64,000 nucleotides of DNA, from positions 103,993 to 167,992 of IMG/VR virus record IMGVR_UViG_3300042731_004976, one strand, 5' to 3'. Shown one piece after another: positions 8,092 to 16,521 of the stretch. This DNA comes from a virus. The notes below the pieces were generated by a model. That model was given only the letters and a program-made list of their open reading frames with translations, did no database searches and was not told the DNA's origin. Position 1 is the first letter of the stretch. The number at the start of each line of letters is the position of its first letter. The translations under genes were made by a program, and so were the position numbers.

Positions 8092-8724
8092 ATGTCGCAG
8101 CATCGACGAGTACGTGACTTTGGCACCGATCCCAAGGCAAACCTCTTCCAGGCGGCTATTCCCGGAGGCCGAGGCATCGAGGCATCAGAGGCGCGAGGTC
8201 AGGTCGAGTTGGTGAACAGCACCCAATTGCCTTTTCAAGGCAGCGATGACCCGGCTTTGGCGGCTGCTGGTGTGGTGGTCGGGGGAGAGACGAACGGGAA
8301 TGACATGCGGAATGCGGGGAAGCCGCTCTTCATCGACGCAACGCTTCCCGCGGGTTGGAAGAAGGTCGGTACGGATCACGACATGTGGTCCAAGCTCGTA
8401 GACGAGAAGGGGCGTACTCGCGCCACAATGTTCTACAAGGCGGCGTTCTACGATCAGAGCGCGTTCATGGGTACGGTGGGCCGCTTCAACATTCAGCGGA
8501 AGTACATCGAGGGCAACGACAACACCTACGTGTTGGAGGTACGTGACTGCGAGGAGCCGATCTTCTCCGTCACCCGCGAGCTTCCAGGCAAGCAGAAGGA
8601 GCGCACTCGCGAGCAGTGGTCGGAGTGCGACGCGATCGAGAAGGAAGCGGCGGCTGTCTGTGAGAAGTGGCTCGTGGATCAGGGCTATCCCGAGTGGAAG
8701 GACCACTCGAAGTACTGGGACTGA
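8092..8724 (+). CDS. Conserved phage protein, unknown function
   Basis: A 210-aa protein. The segment TRATMFYKAAFYDQSAFM (residues 103-120) resembles a conserved stretch I have seen in phage proteins of unknown role. AGGA lies upstream of the start. It precedes the macro-domain gene by 3 bp, so both are probably one unit. Confidence 0.6.
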   Translation: MSQHRRVRDFGTDPKANLFQAAIPGGRGIEASEARGQVELVNSTQLPFQGSDDPALAAAGVVVGGETNGNDMRNAGKPLFIDATLPAGWKKVGTDHDMWSKLVDEKGRTRATMFYKAAFYDQSAFMGTVGRFNIQRKYIEGNDNTYVLEVRDCEEPIFSVTRELPGKQKERTREQWSECDAIEKEAAAVCEKWLVDQGYPEWKDHSKYWD

Positions 8725-8727
8725 GAC

Positions 8728-9243
8728 GTGCTCAAGTACTTGGTAGGCGACGCGACGCGGCCCGTGGGTGGTGGTGAGAAGATCATCACCCATTGTTGCA
8801 ACGACCTCGGGCGTTGGGGATCGGGCTTCGTCGTGCCTCTCGGTCGGCTCTACCCGAGTGCGAAGTTCGCCTACCACCGCTGGTGTGAGGGGTTGGACGA
8901 TCCTTCCTACTCCGCGACGGGTCTCATGGGTTTGGGAGAGATCCAGTTCGTTCAGGTCGAACCGCACCTGTGGGTGGTCAACATCATCGGGCAGCATGGA
9001 GTGATCGATCGCACCCCTGCGGGAGAGGGGCCTCCCATTCGATACGAAGCGATTCGGCAGGGGTTCGCCAAGCTACGGGGTTTCGCAACGCTGCGGAGTG
9101 CGAGCGTCCACATGCCTCGGATGGGTGCGGGACTCGCGGGAGGGCAGTGGGAAGAGATCGAGAAGCTCATCAACGCGGAGCTACTTAGCGGGGGCTTGGA
9201 CGTCTTCGTTTACGACTTGCCTACGAAGGAGGCGAGCTTCTGA
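8728..9243 (+). CDS. Macro-domain ADP-ribose-binding protein
   Basis: A 171-aa macro domain covering the whole protein (GTG start). GDATRP (residues 7-12), CCNDLGRWGSGFV (around residue 25) and HMPRMGAGLAGGQW (around residue 128) match the ADP-ribose pocket of the Appr-1''-p/Poa1-like group. The family binds or hydrolyses ADP-ribose, ADP-ribose phosphates or protein ADP-ribosylation. It may reverse host ADP-ribosylation or remove defence signals; that is inference, supported by the NAD genes nearby. Confidence 0.85.
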   Translation: MLKYLVGDATRPVGGGEKIITHCCNDLGRWGSGFVVPLGRLYPSAKFAYHRWCEGLDDPSYSATGLMGLGEIQFVQVEPHLWVVNIIGQHGVIDRTPAGEGPPIRYEAIRQGFAKLRGFATLRSASVHMPRMGAGLAGGQWEEIEKLINAELLSGGLDVFVYDLPTKEASF

Positions 9244-9244
9244 C

Positions 9245-9721
9245 ATGGGCTACTTCAGTAACAACGATGAAGGTTCGGCATACGAGGAACGCTACTGCTC
9301 TCGGTGCATCCACGGCGGGGAGGACTTGGAGTGTCCTGTGATCTTCGTTCACGCGATGTACGCCTACAAGGAGTGCGGCAAGGGTTCGAACGCGGAGCGC
9401 ATCCTCAACATACTGATCCCTCGTGCGAAGAACGGTGTGGGCAACGAGCAGTGCAAGATGTTTGTCGCGCGCACGGGTTCTGAGGAGGACGAAAGCGAAG
9501 ATGCTGCTGTGCTCCGGATCATCGAAACGGACAAGAGCATCGCCGAAGCGTTCGCTCGCTTCGTTGCGGAGCCTATGTCCGTCAAGGCGCATCTCACGGA
9601 TTGGGAGTTCAAGCTCGCATGCGAAGCTCCGATCGTCTTCGAGAAGTACAAGGGCTTCACGTGGAAGCAGCGCCGCAGTCTTCGTCAGATCGTGCAGAAG
9701 ATCATTAAAGGACAAGGGTGA
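9245..9721 (+). CDS. Conserved phage Cys-cluster protein
   Basis: A 158-aa protein. The N-terminal pattern MGYFSNNDEGSAYEERYCSRC followed by ECPVIFVH, ILNILIPR and CKMF belongs to a family frequent in phages and prophages; its role is unknown. Four cysteines near residues 18-50 may hold a metal. The C-terminus is helical and basic. Confidence 0.65.
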   Translation: MGYFSNNDEGSAYEERYCSRCIHGGEDLECPVIFVHAMYAYKECGKGSNAERILNILIPRAKNGVGNEQCKMFVARTGSEEDESEDAAVLRIIETDKSIAEAFARFVAEPMSVKAHLTDWEFKLACEAPIVFEKYKGFTWKQRRSLRQIVQKIIKGQG

Positions 9722-10233
9722 TGGTTACGGACGGTCGCGAACTGGTCGAGATTCTAGACCGAGCCTTCAAGGGTTCTGTCTCGATTCCTTCTGGGGCGGG
9801 GTTGCCGCCGCGGCACTGGAAGTTGCGTCTCGAAGCGTACATGCACGAGATCGGTCACGGGGCCGTCCTCGGTTGGAAGCGCATTCCTCGGAAGCAAGAG
9901 AACCGCTTCCAGGACTTCGAGATGTTCGGTACGGAGATCGAACAGGCCTTATGGAACCTCACGGTACGTACAGCAAACATGCATGAGGTGAGGACTATTG
10001 CCACGGTGCTCGGGCTCAACCGCAAGTACGGTTGGGGGTTGCCTGAAGCACACTCGGTCTCTGTGGGCTTGGACAGCCTGTACAAGGGAGACGACAAGGG
10101 CTCGGTCAAAAAGCTCACCAGGAGGCAGCTACAGGCTCTCGTGGAGGCGGTGCCTCAACGTTCCGTGGCGAAGTACGTGAAGCGCTCTGAGACGATCATC
10201 TCGAACGTCGTCCAGCGGATGGCGCGTCTTTGA
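9718..10233 (+). CDS. Hypothetical protein with HEIGH motif
   Basis: A 171-aa protein (GTG 9718 or ATG 9721). HEIGHG near residue 43 fits the HExxH zinc-protease signature, but no third ligand is evident, so protease activity is unproven. The rest is helical and basic. The 3' end overlaps a convergent gene by 38 bp. Confidence 0.5.
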   Translation: MMVTDGRELVEILDRAFKGSVSIPSGAGLPPRHWKLRLEAYMHEIGHGAVLGWKRIPRKQENRFQDFEMFGTEIEQALWNLTVRTANMHEVRTIATVLGLNRKYGWGLPEAHSVSVGLDSLYKGDDKGSVKKLTRRQLQALVEAVPQRSVAKYVKRSETIISNVVQRMARL

Positions 10234-10435
10234 GGTACTTGTAGGCGGCGTGTAGGCGTGCGTCGCTTCGGTACTTGCGGAAGGCTCGAACCGCAGGCCA
10301 CAGCTCATCGGGGATCTCTGCATAGGGGAGCTGCTCGACACGGAGGGACTCGGCCAGCTCGTGTGCGGAGGGAGTTTTCCGCATCTGGGCTGCTCGCCAA
10401 GCTAGGGCTGGGAAAACTTCCGAATAGCGAGGCAT
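10196..10435 (-). CDS. Hypothetical protein, last gene of NAD operon
   Basis: A 79-aa basic helical protein. Its ATG overlaps the stop of the upstream gene (TGATG), so it belongs to the minus-strand operon. No family recognised. Confidence 0.55.
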   Translation of the reverse strand: MPRYSEVFPALAWRAAQMRKTPSAHELAESLRVEQLPYAEIPDELWPAVRAFRKYRSDARLHAAYKYLKDAPSAGRRSR

Positions 10436-10968
10436 CAGAAGTCGTTCGGGCGAAGATCGCTCTCACCCGTCAGGTATTCCAGGAGATCTACTCGTCCGCC
10501 GAACCCTGCGCGGATGGTCTTCCTCTTGAGTGCGTGGTGTGCGAAGTATCGATGCCAGCCGTCGAGGATGACTGGGATTGCGTAGACACGACCGCCTCCG
10601 CAGATGCAGTCGATCGAGATGGGAGCCTCCAGGTCTTCGGGGCTTTGCATGAGGTAGCGGATGCGCGCAGCATGCGTTTCCGCAGTCCACTTCTTGGGAG
10701 CGCTGTGTCCATCCGGAGTGTAGCGGGAAGGTTCCAGGGAGGTGCCTTCTTCCACCATACTCGGGTAAAAGCCAACGCCCCAGATGTCGTCCTCATCACA
10801 AGGACCGGCGCCGAAGCATTCGTCGAGGCGAGCAAGGATGATGTCGTAGACTGGATCTACTTCACGGTCGCTTGCGGTTGGATCCAAAACATCGTCGCTA
10901 CCAGATACGCTCCCTTGAAGGGCGTTGGTTTGACGATCACTAAGCGCAGTCCGTTGTGCTCTCGCCAT
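10435..10968 (-). CDS. ParB/sulfiredoxin-fold-like protein
   Basis: A 177-aa frame. The C-terminal half has a strand followed by VILDGWHRYFAHHALKRK, resembling the DG-HR core of ParB/sulfiredoxin-like domains, which bind or hydrolyse nucleotides. The start is uncertain: ATG 10968 lies inside the upstream gene with a 112-bp overlap, and a TTG nearer its stop is possible. Confidence 0.5.
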   Translation of the reverse strand: MARAQRTALSDRQTNALQGSVSGSDDVLDPTASDREVDPVYDIILARLDECFGAGPCDEDDIWGVGFYPSMVEEGTSLEPSRYTPDGHSAPKKWTAETHAARIRYLMQSPEDLEAPISIDCICGGGRVYAIPVILDGWHRYFAHHALKRKTIRAGFGGRVDLLEYLTGESDLRPNDF

Positions 10969-11123
10969 GTCGAGTCCGTGTCGAACGTATCCTTGCCCTT
11001 CTCCAGGGCTTCCGCAACGTGGAAGTCGGTGATGCTCTGTTCCTCCGCCTTGGCTTGCGCGTGACGGGTGAGTACGATTTTGTGCCTCCCGTAGCCCGGT
11101 ACGTCCTCGTAGAGGTACTTCAC
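10857..11123 (-). CDS. DUF4258-like small protein
   Basis: An 88-aa protein from GTG, overlapping the upstream stop by 4 bp. The pattern LTRHAQAKAEEQSITDFHV and then a strand-rich end with GLRLVIVK resembles DUF4258/RelE-like folds, seen in toxins and phage proteins. Function unknown. Confidence 0.5.
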   Translation of the reverse strand: MKYLYEDVPGYGRHKIVLTRHAQAKAEEQSITDFHVAEALEKGKDTFDTDSTWREHNGLRLVIVKPTPFKGAYLVATMFWIQPQATVK

Positions 11124-12223
11124 GCACGCCCCTCGCGAACGTCCGTGGAGCTGATGTCCCATCGGCCTTTGACGGGGTAGAATAGGAAGTCCGAGTTCAA
11201 GGAGAGCGTCTCGTCGTTCAAGAGGTCTCGCATCGTGGTGTACCCCCGGTCCGGGATCTCTCGTCCTACGACGTAGAACCGTACTCTCTCTTCGACGAAG
11301 GGGGCCAGGTTCTCCTCGGGGGTCTTGTTGTCCCACGTCATGAGACGCAGCAGGGCGTCTGCACCGATGACGATGTGCTTCACGCCGGAGGCGATCTTGT
11401 CCTCATAGAGGGGTTGCCCTCTGGTGAAGATCACACTGTGTCCCTTGAGCATCTTCGCCCGCTGCAACATCTCGGGGACGGTGAGCGCTGGCTTGTGCGG
11501 AGGCTCTGCCTCGATGCTGAATAGCACCGGACGTCTGTGCTCTTCTTCGATCTGCTCGGCGATGCCGAAGTGCCCTTCGTGTGGCGGGTTGAACGCTCCG
11601 GGGAAGTGTGCGTACTCCGAAGCACGCCTGTGGCTCAGGTTGGTGAAGGGACGCAAGAAGAAGACGTCTCGAATGTCGATGGGGTCGCTCAGTTCGTACC
11701 AGTCGAAGATCTCTTGGGTGATGGGCACGAGAGGAAGACCAAGGGCGTTGCGTAGCGCGTTGAGTCCTAGAAGATCGCAGGTCTCTCCCTCGTCCTCACG
11801 TCCTGTGCTCTTGCTTTTGTTCAGCACGGCGTAGAGCAAAGTGCACTTGTCTTCGCTTACCGTTGCGATGTAGACCCGGTGATCCCCCTTGTGCTCCCGG
11901 GTGGTGCCGACGACGGCCGTCATGCCTACACCGATCGTCCTCTTGTTTCCCGGTTTCCACGCACGGCTGTATGCCTCCATGGCGAGCTGGATAGCCGTGG
12001 TCTCGGTGCATGCTCGTTCGGGCTCGAACCCTAGGAAGTCCGCTGTGTCCTCCGCCGCGTAGGGGAATGCTGCGCCCACGAGGAACTTGGAGCACCCGGG
12101 GACGTCCCACAGCAGCTTCTGGAGGCCTGCCCCGGCCCCCGTACAGACCACGTAGACCTGCGGGGGCTCGGGGAGGTCACGGATCTCCGTGACTGCGTCG
12201 ATGGTGTTCACTGGACCGCTCAC
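11120..12223 (-). CDS. CinA-like domain fused to NMN adenylyltransferase
   Basis: A 367-aa two-domain protein. Residues 20-165 resemble the CinA C-terminal (PncC, NMN amidase) domain, with CTGAGAGLQKLLWDVPG near residue 27. Residues 205-367 are a nucleotidyltransferase: FPGAFNPPHEGHF supplies the HxGH-type motif, and ISSTDVREG near the end matches the ISSTxxR motif of NadD/NadM. The second domain should join NMN or NaMN to ATP to make NAD(H) precursors. Directly downstream of NAMPT with a 4-bp overlap, so NMN can pass from one to the other. The CinA part lacks clear catalytic residues and may be inactive. Confidence 0.8.
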   Translation of the reverse strand: MSGPVNTIDAVTEIRDLPEPPQVYVVCTGAGAGLQKLLWDVPGCSKFLVGAAFPYAAEDTADFLGFEPERACTETTAIQLAMEAYSRAWKPGNKRTIGVGMTAVVGTTREHKGDHRVYIATVSEDKCTLLYAVLNKSKSTGREDEGETCDLLGLNALRNALGLPLVPITQEIFDWYELSDPIDIRDVFFLRPFTNLSHRRASEYAHFPGAFNPPHEGHFGIAEQIEEEHRRPVLFSIEAEPPHKPALTVPEMLQRAKMLKGHSVIFTRGQPLYEDKIASGVKHIVIGADALLRLMTWDNKTPEENLAPFVEERVRFYVVGREIPDRGYTTMRDLLNDETLSLNSDFLFYPVKGRWDISSTDVREGRA

Positions 12224-13593
12224 GCGGTCTCCTTTGCCCTCTTGCGGACGTCGTCGAAGGTGAGGGTTCGGAGGATCTTGCCGTTCTCGTAGACGACCTC
12301 CAGTAGATCCCCGTGCTTGACCTCGGGAACGGTGCGGAGCTGCCCGCCCTCGCGAACGAGAGACATGCGACCCTTCTTGCTGACCTTGCCGTGGTCAGTA
12401 GCAGGATCCTTGAAGACCTCCACATCCTTGCCGGCAACGCGCGCCCAGGAGCACTTGAATGCGAACTTCTGGGTGTCCCGATCCATTTTCTGGAGCAGAG
12501 CCCCGCCGCATCCGAAGGCGATGTTCGAGGCCGAGTAGCCGTTGCTGAGCACGACTCGAAGGATCTCCTGGATCGAGTCCTCGTTCACGCCGTCGCCTTG
12601 GATGAGCCGGAACTCGGGAGGGAGCACCTTGTAGCCTTTGGTGTTCTTGGTCATGCCCACCTTGCGCTCCAAGATCTGAAGGCACTTGAGCACGACGTCC
12701 GGCGGGTTGCCCGAGTCCGGACGGATGATGAGCGTACCGCCCGACTCCTTGACCAGCTCACGCAGCTCTTCGCCCCAGAGATTTTCCACAGCGCTGAAGA
12801 TGTCCCACGAGTCGGACACGCAGGCGTACAGCTTACCCTCGCCTGCGTACTGCTTGACCATGTTCCGGTAGGCGTCGGCCTCGTGAGCCTTGCCCCACAT
12901 GGTCATCGTGGAGTGCTCGGCCGCGGGAATCGAGAAGCCTGCCATCTCACAGTCGTAGAAGTGGTTGGCGTAGCGCACTCCTTCGACCGTGTCCGATCCC
13001 ATGAAGTTCACGAGGTGGGCCATGCCTCCGATACCCGCAGCTTCCCGGGACGTCACGCCACGACCACCGAAGTCGTGCAGCTTGAAGTCGATCTCCGCGG
13101 CGGGATCGTCTGCGGACTCCACGAGAGCCTCCCAGATGATCCTTCGGATGTTGTGACTCTGCGTCGCAACCGTGATCGGGTACCAGAGGCGCACCATTTG
13201 GGTTTCGAGCCAGGACACGACCCAGAACAGCTCTGGGTCCGTGCTCTCGACGCTGAGCAGGATGTTCCGCGTGGGCACCACCAGCCCCTCGGGAACGGCG
13301 CGGATGCGTACGGGCAAGTAGCCGTTGTGCTTGGTGACGACTTTCATCCAACCCTCGCGATTGAAAGGCTCCCCGTGAGCCGCGAAGAACTCGGCCGCCT
13401 CGTTCACGTCCGCTGCGGTGATCGGCTTCGAGAGGTACTCGCGCATGAACCACTGGAGGCCGAAGAAGACGGTCTGCCCGTAGCGCCCGCCACGCGACTC
13501 GAAGTACGAGTACATCGCTTCGGTCTCCGGAGGGTACTGAAGCCAGTGGCTGGCCTTGTAGCTGTCGGTGTCGAGAATGAGGTTGAAGTCCAT
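12220..13593 (-). CDS. nadV: Nicotinamide phosphoribosyltransferase
   Basis: A 457-aa NAMPT, the usual length, making NMN from nicotinamide and PRPP. Motifs across the protein: DTDSYKASHW (8-17), YSYFESRGG (28-36), LHDFGGRGVTSREAAG (around 172), RPDSGNPPDV (around 290), LIQGDGVNEDS (around 333) and AFGCGGALLQKMDRD. With the adenylyltransferase downstream it forms the two-step route known in phages as NARP2, which rebuilds NAD after host NAD-depleting defences. Starts 13 bp after the Nudix gene. Confidence 0.93.
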   Translation of the reverse strand: MDFNLILDTDSYKASHWLQYPPETEAMYSYFESRGGRYGQTVFFGLQWFMREYLSKPITAADVNEAAEFFAAHGEPFNREGWMKVVTKHNGYLPVRIRAVPEGLVVPTRNILLSVESTDPELFWVVSWLETQMVRLWYPITVATQSHNIRRIIWEALVESADDPAAEIDFKLHDFGGRGVTSREAAGIGGMAHLVNFMGSDTVEGVRYANHFYDCEMAGFSIPAAEHSTMTMWGKAHEADAYRNMVKQYAGEGKLYACVSDSWDIFSAVENLWGEELRELVKESGGTLIIRPDSGNPPDVVLKCLQILERKVGMTKNTKGYKVLPPEFRLIQGDGVNEDSIQEILRVVLSNGYSASNIAFGCGGALLQKMDRDTQKFAFKCSWARVAGKDVEVFKDPATDHGKVSKKGRMSLVREGGQLRTVPEVKHGDLLEVVYENGKILRTLTFDDVRKRAKETA

Positions 13594-13606
13594 GATTCGG
13601 TTCCTT

Positions 13607-14311
13607 TCAGATCTCGAAGACGAGCCCGTTCTTCACGGCCTTGTCGTAGGCCCGCTTGTCGAAGCGGTAGAGTTGAGCGGGACGGTGACTCGTCCCCTGT
13701 TGCATCCCGTTCTCCACGAGGATGTTCATGGCGAGGATCTTCTTGCGGAAGTTCCGCTTGTCGATCTCACGCCCCAGGATCGTTTCGTACAGCTTGCGGA
13801 GCTGCCCGAGCGAGAATTCCTTCGGCAGGAGGTTGAAGCCGATCGGTTCGTACGTCAGCTTCCCCCTCAAGCGCTGTACGGCCGTGCTGAGGATCTTGTT
13901 GTGGTCGAAGGCCAGCTCGGCTTTCATCGCTTCGTCGAGGGGCATCCACTTTGCTTCGGCGGCGTCGCTGGCTCCTTCCACGAGCATGGAACGCACCAGC
14001 CCGAAGTGGGCCACGGTGATGACACGCCCCCGAGGATCTCGGTCCTTGTCGCTGAACGTGTAGAGCTGCTCCAAGTAGTCGACCGTGGCGCCGGTCTCCT
14101 CCTCCAGCTCACGACGTGCTGCGGCTTCGATGTCCGGGTCTTCGTCGATGTCTAGGAATCCGCCAGGTAGTGCCCACTGACCCTTGAAGGGCTCGCCGCC
14201 CCTCTGGATCAACAGCACGTTCAGCGAGGGCTCTAAGTAGGACTGGTGGAGACCGAAGAGCACGATATCGGCTGTTACGCTCGGTCGCGGGTACTTGTAG
14301 GTGTGAGCCAT
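13607..14311 (-). CDS. NrtR-like Nudix regulator
   Basis: A 234-aa protein, the usual NrtR length. Residues 15-150 form a Nudix domain with the box GGFLDIDEDPDIEAAARREL then EEETGA, carrying two extra residues compared with the canonical spacing. Residues 155-230 look like the winged helix typical of NrtR, repressors of NAD genes that sense ADP-ribose or NAD. It is the first gene of the NAD operon, and a perfect palindrome lies inside its promoter, so autoregulation is likely. A plain ADP-ribose or nucleotide pyrophosphatase is the alternative. Confidence 0.75.
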   Translation of the reverse strand: MAHTYKYPRPSVTADIVLFGLHQSYLEPSLNVLLIQRGGEPFKGQWALPGGFLDIDEDPDIEAAARRELEEETGATVDYLEQLYTFSDKDRDPRGRVITVAHFGLVRSMLVEGASDAAEAKWMPLDEAMKAELAFDHNKILSTAVQRLRGKLTYEPIGFNLLPKEFSLGQLRKLYETILGREIDKRNFRKKILAMNILVENGMQQGTSHRPAQLYRFDKRAYDKAVKNGLVFEI

Positions 14312-14317
14312 GGGGTA

Positions 14318-14346
14318 ATAATCACACTAACTTAGTGTTCTGTCAA
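14318..14346 (-). promoter_or_regulatory. Promoter of the NAD operon
   Basis: Minus strand: TTGACA (14341-14346), a 17-bp spacer, GATTAT (14318-14323). The A of the ATG (14311) is 7 nt after the -10: predicted leaderless. The spacer is filled by a palindrome instead of the usual ATCC. Confidence 0.7.
14324..14338. promoter_or_regulatory. Operator-like palindrome in NAD promoter
   Basis: ACACTAACTTAGTGT is a perfect 7+1+7 bp palindrome sitting exactly between the -35 and -10. A bound dimer would block RNA polymerase. The NrtR-like gene just downstream is the natural candidate to bind it. Confidence 0.65.
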
Positions 14347-14436
14347 CACAAAAGTTCGTGTGCTCCTAACCCTAAGTAATCATGGGTCTCTTTCGCCTCT
14401 TCCCCCAGGCAGGTCCTTCCGATACGCTCGCTGCTT

Positions 14437-14454
14437 CCAGGGCCCGAGAGGGCC
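14437..14454 (+). other. Hairpin in thyX leader
   Basis: GGGCCC-GAGA-GGGCCC can fold into a 6-bp stem with a 4-nt loop about 25 nt before the thyX start. The rest of the 14347-14477 leader shows no gene and no clear promoter. Confidence 0.35.
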
Positions 14455-14477
14455 CCCTAGAGACGAAGGAGCTGAGA

Positions 14478-15527
14478 ATGGAACAACGGACGCTGCGCCC
14501 CACGGTCCCGGCCGCGGAGGCGATTTTGGGCAAGTACTTCCCCGTGCTCGACAACGGGTTCATCGCCCTGAAGGACTACATGGGGTGCGATGAGGGGATC
14601 GAGGAGGCGGCTCGCCTCTCGTACCAAGGAGGCACGAGACAGACGAGCGAGACACGGGGGCTGGTTCGATACCTACGCCGCTTGAGGCATACGAGTCCGA
14701 GCGAGATGGCGGAGCTGAAGTTCCACGTATCTATGCCGATCTTCGTGGCGCGCCAGTGGGTCAGGCATCGTACGGCCTCCCTCAATGAAGTCAGCGCGAG
14801 GTACTCGCTGCTTCCCATGATCTTCTACACGCCGAAGAAGGAAAACTTCCTGCCGCAAGCGAAGAACAACAAGCAGGGTCGAGAGGACGGCGCCTCGTTC
14901 GAAGACGAGGGGTTGTACGAGCGTACGGTCATCGAGTGGAACAACGAGAGGAAGCGTTCGAGCGGTCTCTACGAGAACCTTGCTGCGGACGGGGTTGCGC
15001 GTGAGCTGGCTCGCATCGACTTGCCCTTGTCGACGTACACCCAGTGGTACTGGAAGGTCGACCTGCACAACCTGCTGCACTTCCTAACGTTGCGAGCCGA
15101 CGAGCACGCTCAGTGGGAGATCCGTCAATACGCCAACGTCATCGTGGGCATGGTGAAGCGCCTCGCTCCCCTGACGTACCAGGCGTGGATCGACTACGAG
15201 CACATGAGCGCTCGTTTCTCCCGCATGGAGATGGAGGTGCTTCAGGAGCTGGTGTCAGTTCTCACACAGGAAGAGGATGGGCAAGCGGGTGTGGACACGG
15301 CTGCGGGGTCCCCAACGTCGGGGAACTTCATCTCGCACGAAGAACTCGTGAAGCGCATCGGTTCGAAGCGTGAAGTTCAGGAGTTTTACGCGAAGCTGAC
15401 GAAGCGCTACGTGCGTCCCGGCTTCGACATTTCGGAAGCGGATGCCAAGCCTCCGGAGTGGTTCGAGGAACGCATGGCCAACGCGACTCCGAAGATCGAT
15501 GCAGCTCCCAAGGGTGTTGCTACGTGA
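14478..15527 (+). CDS. thyX: Flavin-dependent thymidylate synthase
   Basis: A 349-aa ThyX, which makes dTMP from dUMP using FAD and methylene-THF. The signature RHRTASLNEVSARY (around residue 98) matches the ThyX RHRxxSxNExSxR motif. The ATG at 14478 follows GAAGGAG. At 349 aa it is longer than the typical 220-300 aa; the extra sequence is at the C-terminus (after about residue 270). It supplies nucleotides for phage DNA synthesis. Confidence 0.93.
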   Translation: MEQRTLRPTVPAAEAILGKYFPVLDNGFIALKDYMGCDEGIEEAARLSYQGGTRQTSETRGLVRYLRRLRHTSPSEMAELKFHVSMPIFVARQWVRHRTASLNEVSARYSLLPMIFYTPKKENFLPQAKNNKQGREDGASFEDEGLYERTVIEWNNERKRSSGLYENLAADGVARELARIDLPLSTYTQWYWKVDLHNLLHFLTLRADEHAQWEIRQYANVIVGMVKRLAPLTYQAWIDYEHMSARFSRMEMEVLQELVSVLTQEEDGQAGVDTAAGSPTSGNFISHEELVKRIGSKREVQEFYAKLTKRYVRPGFDISEADAKPPEWFEERMANATPKIDAAPKGVAT

Positions 15528-16036
15528 ACCCGGTTCCTACGGTGGACCTCGATATTGAGATCGTGCACATCGATGCACGCTCTCGTCAGATCACGTCGGT
15601 TCTGGCAGTCCCGCTCTACAGGAACCTTCGAGCTTTTGTGGAGCGGCAGGGCTGGCGTTTGGCGAAAGAGCAGTGGGAGGCGTACCGAGTGCTCACGGAG
15701 CACTTCTGCCTGGAACTGAATCGTACGGACGAGGGGTTCTTGTTTACAGGCGCTCCTTCTTTCACGGTGCCCGAGTTGGGGGAGGCGTTCTTCAACTACC
15801 ATACGGACAAAGCGTTCTTGGAGAGTTTCGACCCCGTGTACCTCGCTGGTGTAGGTAAGGGTATCGCGAGAGAGGTTCAGAGGGAGATCGAGCGCGTGCA
15901 GCGCACGCTCAGTCCTATCAAGGAGTACCGCCTCTTCCTGCCCCCGTTCCAGCCTCCTCTCTTGGCAGGGGACTCGTTGGACGGGCTCTGGTTGGGGAGG
16001 GAGCTGATACTCCAGCGAAGCCGCGAGTCCTCGTGA
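15524..16036 (+). CDS. Hypothetical protein
   Basis: A 170-aa protein from GTG, overlapping the thyX stop by 4 bp and so co-translated. It is mixed alpha/beta with a Pro-rich segment (residues 143-155). No family recognised. Confidence 0.6.
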   Translation: MNPVPTVDLDIEIVHIDARSRQITSVLAVPLYRNLRAFVERQGWRLAKEQWEAYRVLTEHFCLELNRTDEGFLFTGAPSFTVPELGEAFFNYHTDKAFLESFDPVYLAGVGKGIAREVQREIERVQRTLSPIKEYRLFLPPFQPPLLAGDSLDGLWLGRELILQRSRESS

Positions 16037-16040
16037 TTCC

Positions 16041-16069
16041 TTGACAATCGCAGCCCTACCTAATAGGGT
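16041..16069 (+). promoter_or_regulatory. Class I promoter
   Basis: TTGACA at 16041-16046, a 17-bp spacer starting ATCG, TAGGGT at 16064-16069. The ATG at 16076 is 7 nt after the -10: predicted leaderless. Confidence 0.78.
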
Positions 16070-16075
16070 TGCCGG

Positions 16076-16381
16076 ATGGCTAAGCTGTCCGCAGAGGTTC
16101 TGGAAGAGGGTCGTGCCCTGATTCGGCAGAAGAACTTGGATGGGTTCTTGGCTTGGGTCGATCGTCAAAGGGTGGCTATCGACATGGAGGTCGTACGAGA
16201 TGCGTACGAGAAGTGCTTCGAGTACGACGACGTGGATAAGGCGCTGCGCCTGTTCGAAGCCATCTTCCCGAAGGCGGATCCTGCCGCAGATCTGCTCTTA
16301 GGCTTTTCCCGTTTGGCTCTTCGGATTCTCCTGGTCTTGGGAGTAATCGGGGGTCTCATCTATTTGATCCGGAATCTCTGA
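16076..16381 (+). CDS. C-tail-anchored membrane protein
   Basis: A 101-aa protein. Residues 1-70 are helical and charged; residues 76-97 form one hydrophobic helix, so it should be anchored in the inner membrane by its C-terminus. Function unknown. Confidence 0.65.
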   Translation: MAKLSAEVLEEGRALIRQKNLDGFLAWVDRQRVAIDMEVVRDAYEKCFEYDDVDKALRLFEAIFPKADPAADLLLGFSRLALRILLVLGVIGGLIYLIRNL

Positions 16382-16521
16382 TGTCTCGTAACCTGGGTCG
16401 CCGAGACTGCTACTTCTGCGGCGGGGAAGTGATCCTCGTCGAGACTTGGCGTACGCTCGGTGAGCGGGAAGCGAACGAGCGTTACGGACACCTGCTGGAG
16501 GCTGCCGCCGATGCCTCTTAG
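16381..16521 (+). CDS. Small CxxC protein
   Basis: A 46-aa protein whose ATG overlaps the preceding stop; its end overlaps the next gene by 11 bp. It has a single CYFC pair near residue 10, enough for metal binding only as a dimer. Confidence 0.5.
   Translation: MSRNLGRRDCYFCGGEVILVETWRTLGEREANERYGHLLEAAADAS

Noticed and set aside
9718-10233. Zinc metalloprotease based on HEIGH
   Set aside because: Only the HExxH-like pair is seen; no third ligand or Met-turn, so only a motif note is kept.
12313-13836. Long plus-strand open frame across the NAMPT gene
   Set aside because: It mirrors the conserved NAMPT reading frame; composition is typical of an antisense shadow.
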